A stretch of 64,000 bases of DNA, from positions 290,454-354,453 of the forward strand of contig NW_022985461.1 in the NCBI RefSeq assembly GCF_010093595.1, written 5' to 3'. Below the pieces are notes generated by a model that did not search any database, was not told the origin of the DNA, and worked only from the letters and a program-made list of their open reading frames with translations. The position numbers and the translations under genes were made by a program. Within the stretch, counting starts at the first letter, position 1, and every line of letters starts with the position of its first letter. This stretch comes from Mytilinidion resinicola (Eukaryota > Ascomycota > Dothideomycetes > Mytilinidiales > Mytilinidiaceae). Shown here in pieces: positions 1 to 10,241 of the stretch.

Positions 1-757
1 GTCAAGTGTACCAGCGCGGTCGAAAACCCAGTCATGTTGCTAGTGCTCAAGCCCGAAGTCGTGGCTTCTAAGGGATTTAGCTCCCAAGACCAGGAGTCGC
101 TGTTCCAGGACGTCGTTGACGAGGTAATTATCCAGTCTATTACCTCGAGTTAGATGAAGAGCTAACAGATACCAGTGCATCGCCAACGGCGTTCTCATCA
201 CAAGACTCAGGAGCATGCCTCCAGCTGTTGGAGCCGGGCCCCGGGACCAGGGCTGGCAACCACAGCCTGCACTCAAAGTATGCGTCACCACTGGTCTCTC
301 TAGAAAGGAGACGGAAAAAGCGGGCATTGTCATTAGACATGCCATTACGAAAATCATCACTCGCAGGAAGTGAGGATATCGCAGTTTATTGTACTATATT
401 TAGGCATGGAAGGCGTTTCAATGCGGTTGTAATAGATTTTGGAGGTCGATTACTACCGGTAATGCATAATGGGGGAGGTAAAGGGGAAAGACGCTGATGC
501 TGGGCATTGGTGTCCATGAAAGCGAAGAGCGAGACCTTTGGGTATTGTCAGCCTGTATGACCATGAGACCGCTAGTATATACTCTGATTCCTGGACATTT
601 TATTGATGTACATGAAGTGTTTTAGGCACTCTAGCTTGACGGATACAAGCAAGTAACTCCTAGGAACCCAGGCTTGTGAAGGTATTGGAGAAACCCCCGA
701 CGAGGGAGAGATGCGACTGGGTAAGGTCATCCCCCCGCCCAATCACTTGGTCAAGCT
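1..757. other. No supported gene
   Basis: Short open frames exist on both strands here (for example minus strand 40-360) but none shows a recognisable domain, a coding-like composition or splice structure. It may contain the end of a gene outside the window; I see nothing I can name. Confidence 0.5.
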
Positions 758-1474
758 TTATGTTGTAATGGGCGCCGCATGAGAATCTTCAAACACCGCT
801 GCTCGTCCAAGCATTGAGTACAGCTTCGTAATATGTTCAAACGCCCTTTTCCTGTCTTGGCGGCGGCGGCGAAGATGAGGCAGCTCGACTTTCCTTTCAT
901 AGACTCCTGTTATAGCGTTGAATTCCCTACAATGCCAGTAGCCTCTGTCTGCTTCGGACCAAACCCAAGAAGGTGGGCCAAGTGAGGGTGGCTGTCCCTT
1001 GTCGACACGCACTCCTTCGTCGCCACGCTGTCCCTCGTCCTCCGTCTTCCCCACCTCCTCTAGGTTAGCATCAAGCCACCGCGATAGTGCCTCGGGGAAG
1101 GGGCCAAGGAGATGTATCATGCCTAACATATCGTGCAATTCTTTCGAGTATGAGGATGTATCGCTCTTGGTAGCTGGGTCGTTGTAGCAGAACCGAACCA
1201 TGTCCCTCCCGTCCCTAGTGAAGCCTTTGACGTAGGTGACTGTAAATGTGTAGTCCTCGCCGGGGTTATCTATCAAGTGTTGGAGTGTTTCGGAATAGCC
1301 ACCACGAATATTCAGAGACATCCACATGCGCCCGAAGTTGAACATGTGAAAGGTTTTGGAGGAGTCGCTGCCCGCGGTATGGGTAGTCCCAGTGAACTCG
1401 AGGTACTCCACTGGTTTTAGGGCCTGGTCGCTGGTAAGTACGAATTGTAATTTACGCTCGTTTGTTTGGGCCAT
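758..1474 (-). CDS. Orphan-family protein, copy 1 (238 aa)
   Basis: Single-exon protein of 238 aa that I do not recognise. Its middle carries a block shared with three neighbouring sequences: a LQHLIDNPGED-like segment, then YVKGFTRDGRDMVRF, then LLGPFPEALSRWLDANL (roughly residues 65-140). The C-terminal third (YWHCREFNAITGVYERK, then a basic RRRRQDRKR run) is specific to this copy. No signal peptide or membrane segment is apparent, so it is probably cytosolic or nuclear. It lies opposite in strand to copies at 2127 and 3280, and a decayed copy sits just upstream at 1666-1929. The start is the first ATG of the open frame and gives MAQTNERKL, resembling the MAETNPTKT start of the copy at 2127, which supports it. 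Confidence 0.6.
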   Translation of the reverse strand: MAQTNERKLQFVLTSDQALKPVEYLEFTGTTHTAGSDSSKTFHMFNFGRMWMSLNIRGGYSETLQHLIDNPGEDYTFTVTYVKGFTRDGRDMVRFCYNDPATKSDTSSYSKELHDMLGMIHLLGPFPEALSRWLDANLEEVGKTEDEGQRGDEGVRVDKGQPPSLGPPSWVWSEADRGYWHCREFNAITGVYERKVELPHLRRRRQDRKRAFEHITKLYSMLGRAAVFEDSHAAPITT

Positions 1475-1665
1475 GAGCGAGGAGACAAATATTTGGCTTT
1501 AGGAAGACCGCTGCTGACGAGGTAACCTCCGAGCTTTTATCAAATTCGGGCTTGCTGTGCAGGTTTTCTGCCCATGTCATCAGGGCAAAGAGCAAAGTAG
1601 ATTTCCATCACATGGTCGAAGGTTGGCTTTACTAAGTACGCTAGGTTTGAGGCTGATACCATTCC

Positions 1666-1929
1666 CTACTCTTCAGTCTCTTCAATCATCGCTACCCGTC
1701 CCGCACGCGGGCGCTGAAAGTAAGACTCCGTAAGCAAACTCCATCCGTTCTTACCCGCTTCCTCCTTTAAGACCTTTGCATTCAGGTTAGCATTAAGCCA
1801 TCTCAATAGTGCGTCCAGAATGGAGCCAAGCAAACCTATCCTCCTGCAACCTTCTCTCGGCAGTACAGGTCGATCTAGCAAAGCGTTCACCTCGTCCGGT
1901 TGAACAAGGGGTTTGCTAAGTGACCACAT
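1666..1929 (-). pseudogene. Decayed orphan-family copy
   Basis: An 87-codon open frame containing GLLGSILDALLRWLNANL, clearly related to LLGPFPEALSRWLDANL of the copy at 758-1474, followed by a tail (WSLLTESYF...GRVAMIE) that lines up with the WxxGKxY...GxVAAF tail of the copies at 2127 and 3280. The FTRDGRD block expected upstream is missing. It is therefore most likely a truncated relic; a short expressed derivative cannot be excluded. No intron that would restore the missing part was found. Confidence 0.5.
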
Positions 1930-2126
1930 GATTAAGACAAATCAACTTGGAGCGAGTTTGAAGAAAGTTTAAGCTCCGGCTTTACGAAAGTGAAAGCTGC
2001 CATAGCGCCAAACTTGATCTCACGTGGACGATATAGAGAGTAGACAGGCAAAAGGATGACTTATGAGGGCTGAGGGAGAAGTCAAAGAACAAGAAATACC
2101 AGCTCATTAGCAATCCAATTCCCCCA

Positions 2127-2714
2127 ATGGCTGAGACAAACCCAACAAAAACCTGGTCCCTATGCGAAATACTCCCCGCCAACCACCTGAAACCCATCCC
2201 ATTCGAGCAATTCGCCCAGCCCTTCACTGGCACCCCCGATGCCGCCAATATGGTCTCTCTCCGCCGTATCTGGAAGTCCGAGCCAGAGATCTGCACCGAG
2301 AAGCATGAGCTCCTCCCAGCATTCCAGCATGTTATAGACACGCCGGAAAAGGACCACGAGCGCTGGCTGATAGTAGCTTACATCAGACCGTTCACTCTAG
2401 ACAACCGGGACTTAGTTGAGTTTAGCTGGCGGAACAAAGGAGGCGAGGTCACTCCTACTTTTATGGAGGATCACTCGTCGCCTTGGGCGGTGGAGACGGC
2501 GTGGCAAAAGTTTTATCTTCTTGGAGATTTGCCGCCGCAGATTGAAGCATGGGTTAAGAGGAGCGTAAGGTCGCCGGAGATAGACGGCGCGGTCAGGGAG
2601 TCTGCGTATTGGGCGCTTGGGAAATTCTACACGGCGCATTTGCGGAAGGGGCAGGTAGCTGCGTTTTGGGCTGAGCCTGTGCTGAATGTAATGCCTAGGT
2701 CTAATATTGCCTGA
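2127..2714 (+). CDS. Orphan-family protein, copy 2 (195 aa)
   Basis: Single-exon 195-aa protein of unknown function. It shares with the copy at 758-1474 the segments FQHVIDTPEKD, AYIRPFTLDNRDLVEF and FYLLGDLPPQIEAWV, in the same order and spacing, and ends with YWALGKFYTAHLRKGQVAAFW, a tail also found in the broken copy at 3280. No secretion signal, membrane segment or known catalytic motif is visible. The start gives MAETNPTKT, similar to the MAQTNERKL of copy 1. Its 5' end faces that of the decayed copy at 1666-1929 (head to head, about 200 bp apart). This is the shortest copy that looks fully intact and may be closest to the ancestral architecture. Confidence 0.6.
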   Translation: MAETNPTKTWSLCEILPANHLKPIPFEQFAQPFTGTPDAANMVSLRRIWKSEPEICTEKHELLPAFQHVIDTPEKDHERWLIVAYIRPFTLDNRDLVEFSWRNKGGEVTPTFMEDHSSPWAVETAWQKFYLLGDLPPQIEAWVKRSVRSPEIDGAVRESAYWALGKFYTAHLRKGQVAAFWAEPVLNVMPRSNIA

Positions 2715-3203
2715 GGTGGCCTGGAGTGTCATCAGCCCTGTCGGATCCGGAGTTTCGCAATTGCTGATAATGTACCAGAGAACCTCAAGCGGTGTTGGGC
2801 AAGTTGTACATAGGCCTGGAGTGAGGTCGTATCTAAATTATGTGGGGTTTCAGAATGAAAATACAGAATCGTAGACTGCCTCCCGCGGGAGTTTAGAGCT
2901 CCCTTCTCGGAACGTGTCGTCTGGGAACTGTTAGCTATGTTGATGGTATGAAGTGGCAGCAAATGATCATTCACGAACCACATTTATAGAGTATTTAGCT
3001 CAAGGAGTGTGCGTGTTGAAAGTAGGTATGAAAGCTATTTCTAGAACTGGACTTACCAGGAGAATCTTGCTAGTTTGATAGACCATGGAAGCTATGATTC
3101 AGTACCTAAAAGTTTGAGCCCATTTGACGCGTCAGCTCTCCGAACAAAGCATGGAGACAAGCAGGAAAGATCCTTAACCCCAAATTCGGTCTCGCGGTTG
3201 AGG

Positions 3204-3210
3204 TATAAAA
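3204..3210 (+). promoter_or_regulatory. TATA box
   Basis: TATAAAA lies 76 bases upstream of the ATG of the frameshifted copy at 3280, suggesting that copy kept a promoter after its reading frame broke. Confidence 0.4.
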
Positions 3211-3279
3211 GAGCTCGATCGGCACCTAGAAGCGCGCCCTAGACTCCAAGGACACGCTGTAAGCGTTTCGCATCCGACA

Positions 3280-3751
3280 ATGCAACCAAGCCCGAGCACG
3301 CTGCGGCATGTTGCCCTTGAAGACGCATCAAAACCCGCAGCGTATCAGCAATTCAACTCCTCCTCCTTTCGTAGTGCTGAAATAATGCCTGTCGATATGC
3401 CCACTGTTCGCCTCCTATTCAAACTCCTCCTAGATAGATTCCATGTTGGATTTCAGGACTTTGTAGACACCGGAGAAAGACGAAGATCGTGAGTTGGTAG
3501 TAGCTTTTACTAAGCAGTATACTATGGACGGAAGAGATTTGTTGGAACTCAGAACGTGGGGAAAAGCAGACGACGACGACATGCATAAGTTTTTCATACT
3601 TGGACCCTTCCCGCCTGAGTTGGAGCGGTGGGTTGATACGAATTTGAAGCCATGCGAGATGACACAGGAAGAAATAGTCAAATGGTATTGGGAAAGTGGG
3701 AAAGCGTATCTAAGCGATTTGTGCGAGGGAAAGGTAGCGGCGTTTCATTGA
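3280..3751 (+). pseudogene. Orphan-family copy 3, frameshifted
   Basis: Two abutting open frames (3280-3492 in frame 1 and up to 3751 in frame 2) together match the copy at 2127: YQQFNSSSF, then FQDFVDT, then in the next frame PEKDEDRELVVAFTKQY, MDGRDLLEL, FILGPFPPELERWVDTNL and a YWESGKAYLSDLCEGKVAAF tail. The frame changes at about base 3469, where the Asp codon is followed by one stray base before the Pro codon, equal to a net +1 or -2 indel. No GT-AG intron bridges the two frames. The copy is probably inactive unless the base is a sequencing error. Confidence 0.55.
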
Positions 3752-5444
3752 AGCGTGGGTAGTTAATGTCTTCAAAATAAGTCTTGGTCGCTTTCATGGC
3801 CTAACTTCGCTCCTGCATGTCGCCAAAATCTCAGACATGTGTATCTGCCGCCGGGACCAGAACTTGCAGTATAGAGACTTGCTCGCCACCTCCTTTGCTA
3901 GGCAGAGAGTCAGGCTCGAGGGTATGGATGAGAATTCATCACTCTCGCGGACCTAAGTGATGGCATACATCCGAAGGATAGTAAGTATAAGAATATAGCA
4001 CGCGTGTAGTATAAGGCGATTAACTAAGCGGTAGAGCATCTGACGATACCCGGCACCCGCTATGGAGGGTCGGTTGTTAGATGGTTATTGTTTGGAGAGG
4101 GCTCTGTTCTCTTCTCTCTTGGGTCGGCCTGCAACCAACATGGTGGTCATTGCAAGTCTTCAGCCAGCCTCTGATGAGATCGTATGTCCGTTCAGATGCC
4201 ATGACCCCAAATGTGCCAGTTGTGGCCTCCCGAACGAGTCTGCCTACTTGAGATTAGACAACGCCACGGAAAGTGGGACTGTGAGTGACAACGTACCTTT
4301 TTCGACACAATGGGATACATTTGCGTGCCCAGACACTCTTCATTTTGACCAAATAACGGAAAAACCAGAGTAGGGCGCCAGTTAGCATATAAGTCTGCTG
4401 GTTTGCAAACTTCATCTTCAAGTACTGGGCGCAATTCGAAATTGCCTCTAAATTTCTCCTGATCGGGTATAGAGAAGAATGAGCGAAAGAAATCCTCAAC
4501 AGGAGCGGACTAATCTTTTTCGGATTGAAGCGATTCTAGATGGGCTCTCAACCCTCTAGATTGAGTGCGGGAACGATCATGCAAATTAGGCGTTCGAAAA
4601 GAGAGCAGCCTTCGTTAACGGCACGTAGTTCTGCAGCCTCGGAAATCTTGATGGCAGTTATGAGTCTAGGTGGTGCATACCCCGGGATATGTGCCGCTTC
4701 TCCGAACTCTTCGATATTAATAGTGATCTGTTGGCAATGCTCACAGCTATGGACATCCCAGACACGGGGTTATCTGACTCGACTATGGTGGCACCAGAGT
4801 CATCCATGGCGAGAACAGAATACTGCAACTAGTATTATACACTGCCTTGCCAAACCTCTGGACAACTCGCTTACCACCCTCTGAGATGCTTCGGCGTTCC
4901 TATGGAAATTCCGATAAGATGTAAAGTCACTGAGAGCTTGAATCAGAGAAATGTCAAGCGCAGACAGTCGGCCTACTTGACCGCTGTTTGCGGTGCTTCA
5001 GCACAACATTATAAATATGGAGGAGATGGAAAAGACGCCTAACCTAGAATTTGTATTCCAGTACTGTAGTATCGCCCGAGGCAGAATGACCAGTCGTTGT
5101 TGATGTTGACGGTGATGTTGAAGGCTGAGGATGGAGCCTAAAGAAGAGGGATATGTAAACTGACCAGGCTAGGCAATTATATAGAGGAGGGAGAGAGTGG
5201 ACCAATTCGAAGGCGTTTTGAGGGGCTGTTTGATTTGATTTCTGCCGGTAGGAGTTCGCTGACGCTCAGAGTGAGAGTGGTAAGCTCTGTCTATATCCAT
5301 AGGATATGGAAATATCTTGCCTCAACTCTAAACTCACCACCTCAAAGGTGCATTCAACCGCTCGCATATCTTCCAACAAAGGCCTGACAAAAAAGCGAGT
5401 ACAGGTTGGTATTTCTACAGACACAAAAGCCTACATCTATCTAT
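3752..5444. other. Intergenic, no supported gene
   Basis: Open frames at 4062-4373 and 4540-4884 have no recognisable domain and non-coding-like composition. At 4020-4050 a stretch resembles a tRNA D-arm but has no acceptor stem or T-arm. Nothing else stands out. Confidence 0.5.
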
Positions 5445-7126
5445 CTACAAGAACTCTATCCCCACACCGAACGCTACCCCCTTGCGCCCGGCCTCTCCTC
5501 TCCGCTGCACCAACGGCAGCGAGAAACTAACCTCGAACCTAGCCACTGGATGCGCGTACACTAGGCCCAATCCAGCCGCACAGCTCGGTAGGCCATCCTT
5601 CAGCGCCCCGAGTGTGCGCTGCATGCTGTTTAGAGTTGATTCATTGCCGTCCTTGCCTTTCCCTTTCAGGGCGAGCAGCCGTCCGCCATTGATGAAGGCC
5701 TGTATACGTAGCGGTGTCTCAGCGCCCAGACGGGGTAGGGGGAAGAGTAGACTGGCGCCACCAGCAGCGTAGACATCTCCACCGACAGCGTCAGGGCCAT
5801 CGCGGGGACCTAGACCACCGATGCGGAAGCCACGGACATCGGTGGGCCCACCGAGTTGGATACGGTCATTGAGGCGAGAGGGGAGCGGAGCGGAGTTTGA
5901 GCTGCCGCCGAGCGCGAGAGGATAGAGCAGGCCGCCACGGAGGCCGGCTGTGAAGGTGATGCCGCTGCCTAGGGGAAGGGCAGCTTGAGTTTCGGCTTGA
6001 AGCTTGCCGAATGCAACGTCACCTTTCAATGGCCCGAAGCCGGCGAGCTCGGACACGGTTTTCAGGAGGTAGCCACGGCTGGGGAGGAGAGGGTAATCGC
6101 GCTCGTCTTTGGTCCAAGTGTGGGAGATGCTGGATTTGAAAGAGTCGCCGGCGTCGTTGCGGACAGTGGGAGAGGCGTTCGAGGCTAGCCCGGTGATCTG
6201 GCGCCAAATACCAGAGTACCCGACTTCATGCTGGTGACCGCCTGGTGTCAACCAGCGTAGCTTCGTGTCGCCCCCCTTTACGACCTCTTCGTGGCTGGCC
6301 CAGCTCTTTAATGTTGAGCTCGCAATACCGTTTAGCTGGAATCGAAGATCGGGATTGCTGTTAATGGGAGTATCGAAGCCGACAGAGTAGGCAGATCGTG
6401 TCCGCGTCCCGAGCGAGGCATGTGCATTCAGAGACTCTGCTCCGCCGAACAGATTCCGTAGTTGAGCGTTGACAAAGGCATTGCCCTCAGAATGACCCAC
6501 TTCTGTGCCGGTCTTGACGGTATACAGCCCCCTTTCCTGGGCAGAGATGTATATAGCAATGTCGGTAGGGGTCGTGGACGGGTCTGCGGGATCTGGCTTG
6601 TCCAGGTAAATGGAGATCGGGTTCTTGAAGATGTCTGTCGTCTCAGTTAGTCCAAGCTAGTAAAATTGATCTTGAAGGTCATATACCAAAACGTTGGAGC
6701 TTGTTGGTCGCGTTTGACACATCTGCTAGAGCTTCGGCTAGGGTGTATGGGCCGTCGCGATTGGCACTTAGTAGCGGGTTGAAGATGCGCTCCAGAAAAT
6801 CTCGCCGGGTGTGTGAAGCATGCAAGACGCGGATCTCTGAGATGGTAGTTGGTCGAGTGGTGTTGTCGTCGATCTACAAAGTAATCAGTAGCCACACTTG
6901 TACAGAAGCATACTCCCAAGAAGGAACGTACAATCTCGAACAGCCTCGACTGGGATTTCTGATACTGCGCGTGAAGCCTGTCGTTGAACTCTCGCTCGCG
7001 CTTTTGTTCCTCGGCAGGGTCGGGCTTCTGGCACAGCCTTTCGAAGACCTGCAGTTCTGGCCGTCAGTGTATCTCCAATTGCACGGGGAAAGGTACACGC
7101 ACATCGTCTTCTATGGGGGAAGCCAT
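5445..7126 (-). CDS. SAM50: SAM50/Tob55, mitochondrial outer-membrane beta-barrel assembly protein
   Basis: Omp85-family core subunit of the SAM complex, which inserts beta-barrel proteins (porin, Tom40) into the mitochondrial outer membrane. Four exons: 7126-7097, 7048-6932, 6873-6687, 6634-5445 (introns 48, 58 and 52 bp, all GT-AG), giving 507 aa. The N-terminal part (about 1-160) holds the charged lead and the POTRA-like segment; the C-terminal 350 residues form the barrel. The diagnostic loop motif is visible as DVRGFRIGGLGPRDG, and the protein ends in the beta-signal-like GVAFGVGIEFL. The start at 7126 gives MASPIEDDVRVFERL and an upstream ATG at 7184 is in a different frame, so it was rejected. 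Length is typical of fungal Sam50. It shares a 326-bp divergent promoter with the UBC6 gene. Confidence 0.92.
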
Positions 7127-7452
7127 TGAGGCCGGTGTTGTCGAGCAGTGCAGTAGCACTTCGTCCAACGGGCGTCGGGAACATGGTGCCAAGCGCCCAC
7201 GGTCTGGGGCTGTGACGGCACGTCCGTCAGATGGATCCACTCTAGGGTCTCTCATCTGTCTATCTTCTATCTCACTTCTCTTCACTTCAAACCCCTTCTT
7301 CACTTCGTTCCTGTTCTTCTGCTTGTCTCTATTGCTGCCGACGCAATCTAGAACACCTAATCTTCCTGTCTCAGGTCCCTTGTCCTCTTCCTCCGCCACA
7401 CTCTATTCGACAACCACATCCCACCCTCGCACCTCCTCCGCCGTTTGTCGCT
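7127..7452. promoter_or_regulatory. Shared divergent promoter SAM50/UBC6
   Basis: The 326 bp between the two start codons must carry both promoters. The half near UBC6 is pyrimidine-rich (CTTC/TCTC runs), typical of fungal 5' leaders. No defined TATA box is evident. Confidence 0.5.
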
Positions 7453-8304
7453 ATGGCTACACCCGTAGCCACCACCCGCCTGGCCAAGGAATACCATGCC
7501 ATCGCCAAAAACCCGCCCCCCTACATCGTCGCGCACCCCTCGGAGCGCAACATCCTCGAATGGCACTACATCCTGACCGGCCCGCCCGAGACGCCCTACG
7601 TCGGCGGCCAGTACTGGGGCACCCTCATCTTCCCGCCCGACTACCCCTTCGCGCCGCCCGCCATCCGCATGCACACGCCCAGCGGCCGCTTCCAGCCCTC
7701 GACGCGCCTCTGCCTCAGCATCTCCGACTTCCACCCCAAGTCCTTCAACCCGGCGTGGGAGGTTTCGACCATCCTGACTGGCCTGCTCAGCTTCATGACA
7801 TCCGAGGAGATGACGACGGGCAGCGTGCGCGCAACCGATCACGAACGCAAGCTCTTCGCGGCCCGCACCAGATGGTGGAACTCAACCGGCGGCGGCACCT
7901 CGACGCGCACGATCCCCGGCATTACTACTCCGCAGAGCTCGAACACCCGTGGGAACGGCGCAGTTAAGGCGGGCGACGGTGGTGTCAAGTTTAGGAAGGA
8001 GTGGCCGGAGCTGGACGAGGAGAACTGGAAGATTATGAAAGAGAAGCGCATCGATCCGGTATCTGGCCTCACAGTGCCGGCGGAGAACTCACATGGGCCT
8101 TGCTCGCCTGAGGCGGCTGCGTTGCGGCGGCGACTGCCGGGGGGCTCTGCCACGGGCGTGGGTGCTGTGGTACAGGGCGGGCAGGTTGCGAGAGATGCGG
8201 GACAGAGCTGGATTGGGAGGAACAAGTGGCGCATAGTGTTTGGAGCTTTCTTCAGCTACATTCTGATTGCACGAATGCTGGGAGAGGGCGTCTCCTCTCC
8301 TTGA
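7453..8304 (+). CDS. UBC6: Ubc6-type ER-anchored ubiquitin-conjugating enzyme E2
   Basis: UBE2J/Ubc6 family E2, which acts at the cytosolic face of the ER in ER-associated degradation. Single exon, 283 aa. The UBC fold occupies about residues 5-150 and contains PPETPYVGGQYWGTLIFP and the active-site region STRLCLSISDFHPKSFNPAW with Cys87 as the ubiquitin-accepting residue; as in other Ubc6 proteins the classical HPN tripeptide is absent. A proline/glycine-rich linker follows, and a C-terminal anchor (about 260-277, IVFGAFFSYILIARML) makes it a tail-anchored protein. The start MATPVATTRLAKEY matches the family N-terminus, where the LxKEY helix begins shortly after Met. GC-rich, C-ending codons indicate a well-expressed gene. 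Confidence 0.93.
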   Translation: MATPVATTRLAKEYHAIAKNPPPYIVAHPSERNILEWHYILTGPPETPYVGGQYWGTLIFPPDYPFAPPAIRMHTPSGRFQPSTRLCLSISDFHPKSFNPAWEVSTILTGLLSFMTSEEMTTGSVRATDHERKLFAARTRWWNSTGGGTSTRTIPGITTPQSSNTRGNGAVKAGDGGVKFRKEWPELDEENWKIMKEKRIDPVSGLTVPAENSHGPCSPEAAALRRRLPGGSATGVGAVVQGGQVARDAGQSWIGRNKWRIVFGAFFSYILIARMLGEGVSSP

Positions 8305-10046
8305 GGCCGGTGAATGAAGCGAGGTCTGTGTACCAAAATAAGAACGGTGTTCTCGGAGTCTTCAGATTTTGGGACGGGTAAGCGACGGATTTGATATCAA
8401 CGGTTTGGTCTGTGGCCCTCTTTTTCTTCCCTTAGGACGCATACTATTAGAGCACACCGGCGCTCTACAGAACGAAACAAGCTAAAACAATCAATCAACC
8501 ATTCACTGGCACACTTTCGTATCGATGGGTAGTAATAGCCCCTGTTCCTAAGTGCTCTCCTCACGTGACCATCTACCGCCACAGCTGAACCTAACTCGAA
8601 GAAGAAATACACAATATATGACAGGTCATAATCGCAGATCCCATAACAGTTCTCAAGTAGAAATCTAACATCAGGCCTTCCTCCGCAACTACAACCACCT
8701 GCACCGTTGCCCTCCCCACCGCCATTAGCAACAAACCTACCCCTCCCTCGGCATTACCCATTGATCTCCTAGCTATGTCCTGCGGACTCTTGTATCTGGA
8801 GACGACGCTGCATATTTAAGAGCTAATAGTAAGCGGATTCCCTGGGTGTGGGCTATCCTCTCGCAAAGATCCACTTCTCCCTCCTCCTTCAGTTAGGAAA
8901 CGACGTTTAGCGTGGATAAGTACCTCGACAGCATGACAGAGTTGCCGTGCTCGGTATGCAGCGAGAAGGTGAGCAATGGGGTCATGGAGAGAATGCCGCA
9001 GCTTTCTCTATCAGAGACCAGAAACGTCCGGTCAGGGAAAGGAGACGAGCTGCGCTGAGCCTTTGGTGTATGTGCCGAGCAGAGCTCGTTAAACCGCGTG
9101 CGTGGTCATTCACCCTATGATATTTTTGTTTTTTTTTTTGCGCGTCGGGAGAGGAGATATTTGGGGACGCGTGTGGGGGGAGGGGAGGGGCCGCGTAACT
9201 GGTAGGTCCCGTCGACTCCTGCACGAGGATAAGTGGCTGTTCCTACTGAAGAGTTATAGCATTGGACCTTCGTGCTTCCACGGCCTGTTGTGTACGAGAC
9301 TCCGCTTTACAGAGTTATCGGGATTGGGTGCGGGTTTTTTGGGATTGATTTTAGCGTTGTGCTAGAACCGGGGGATTTGTGGTAGGTGGCTAGTCGTAGA
9401 GCGCTGAAAGTTGAGTGAGAGCTTGATTTTGAGTGCTTTGGAGCTCGGAATCGGGTGAGTATGCTGTTGTGATGGAAAGAGGTAAGGCTGCAGGTTGGAT
9501 GAGAGTGTGACAGGATGCGAATTGGGGTTTGCTTTCAAGCGTGAGAATATCTACCTCTAACTTTCGTGCAAGAGCTTTGTCTACTTACTACAGACTAGAA
9601 ACTAGATTAGTTAAGCCTTTTAGAAACCTCTTGTCAAAGACGCAGCTACCCGTACCTTGCGGCACCACACATCTTTCTGACCTTCTTGTGGACCACCTCG
9701 GCTCTCGATTTCGTACACGTACTTGTGTCAGTACCACCGTTTGTGCCAGGATGCCTCGTGCTTGGTCGTCTTATCTTTGACTTGTTCCCCTCAAAGCGAT
9801 CTCGTTCCTTCAGCATCTGCTGCCTTTCGGGAAAAAATGCCGCATAAGCACCGTACGCCTATATCAGCCCTCTGATATCGGCATCACCGCTGCACTCTCA
9901 CCTCCAATCCCATCTTCCTGCAAGCATCTTGCCCTCGCATCATCTGCTAGCAATGCGTCTAATAGTCGCGCAAACGCCTGTTCGGTGCCACAGCATCCGT
10001 ACAAGAGCTTGCTATGCCCTTGTAGTACCGACAAGCCTACCCGTTT

Positions 10047-10241
10047 TCACCGCGCCATCCCGAACATCCGCTCCCAAAAGATTTCGGCGTCGATCAGCCA
10101 CGGCGCCATCGCGTCCAGAGCTTGCTCTGGATTCATCCCGGCTGTTGGGCGAGGCTCGAGTAGGCCGATGGCGAGCACGAAGATGTCGCAGGTAGAGATG
10201 ATGGTGCGGACGACGTTGCTGCTAGTTATGCCGTGGGGCAT
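10047..10241 (-). CDS. Possible small ORF, 64 aa
   Basis: A 64-codon frame starting MPHGITSSNVVRTI and ending in ERMFGMAR. I recognise no domain. It is listed because its codons are strongly C/G-ending (runs such as ATC ATC, TGC GAC ATC TTC GTG CTC GCC ATC GGC), as in the real genes of this window and unlike the surrounding DNA. It could be a short protein, one exon of a longer gene, or a relic. No clear promoter or splice partner was found. Confidence 0.25.
   Translation of the reverse strand: MPHGITSSNVVRTIISTCDIFVLAIGLLEPRPTAGMNPEQALDAMAPWLIDAEIFWERMFGMAR

Noticed and set aside
4015..4090. tRNA-like stretch (TAACTAAGCGGTAGAGCATC)
   Set aside because: Looks like a D-arm, but no pairing acceptor stem, anticodon arm or TTCGA-type T-loop follows at the right distance.
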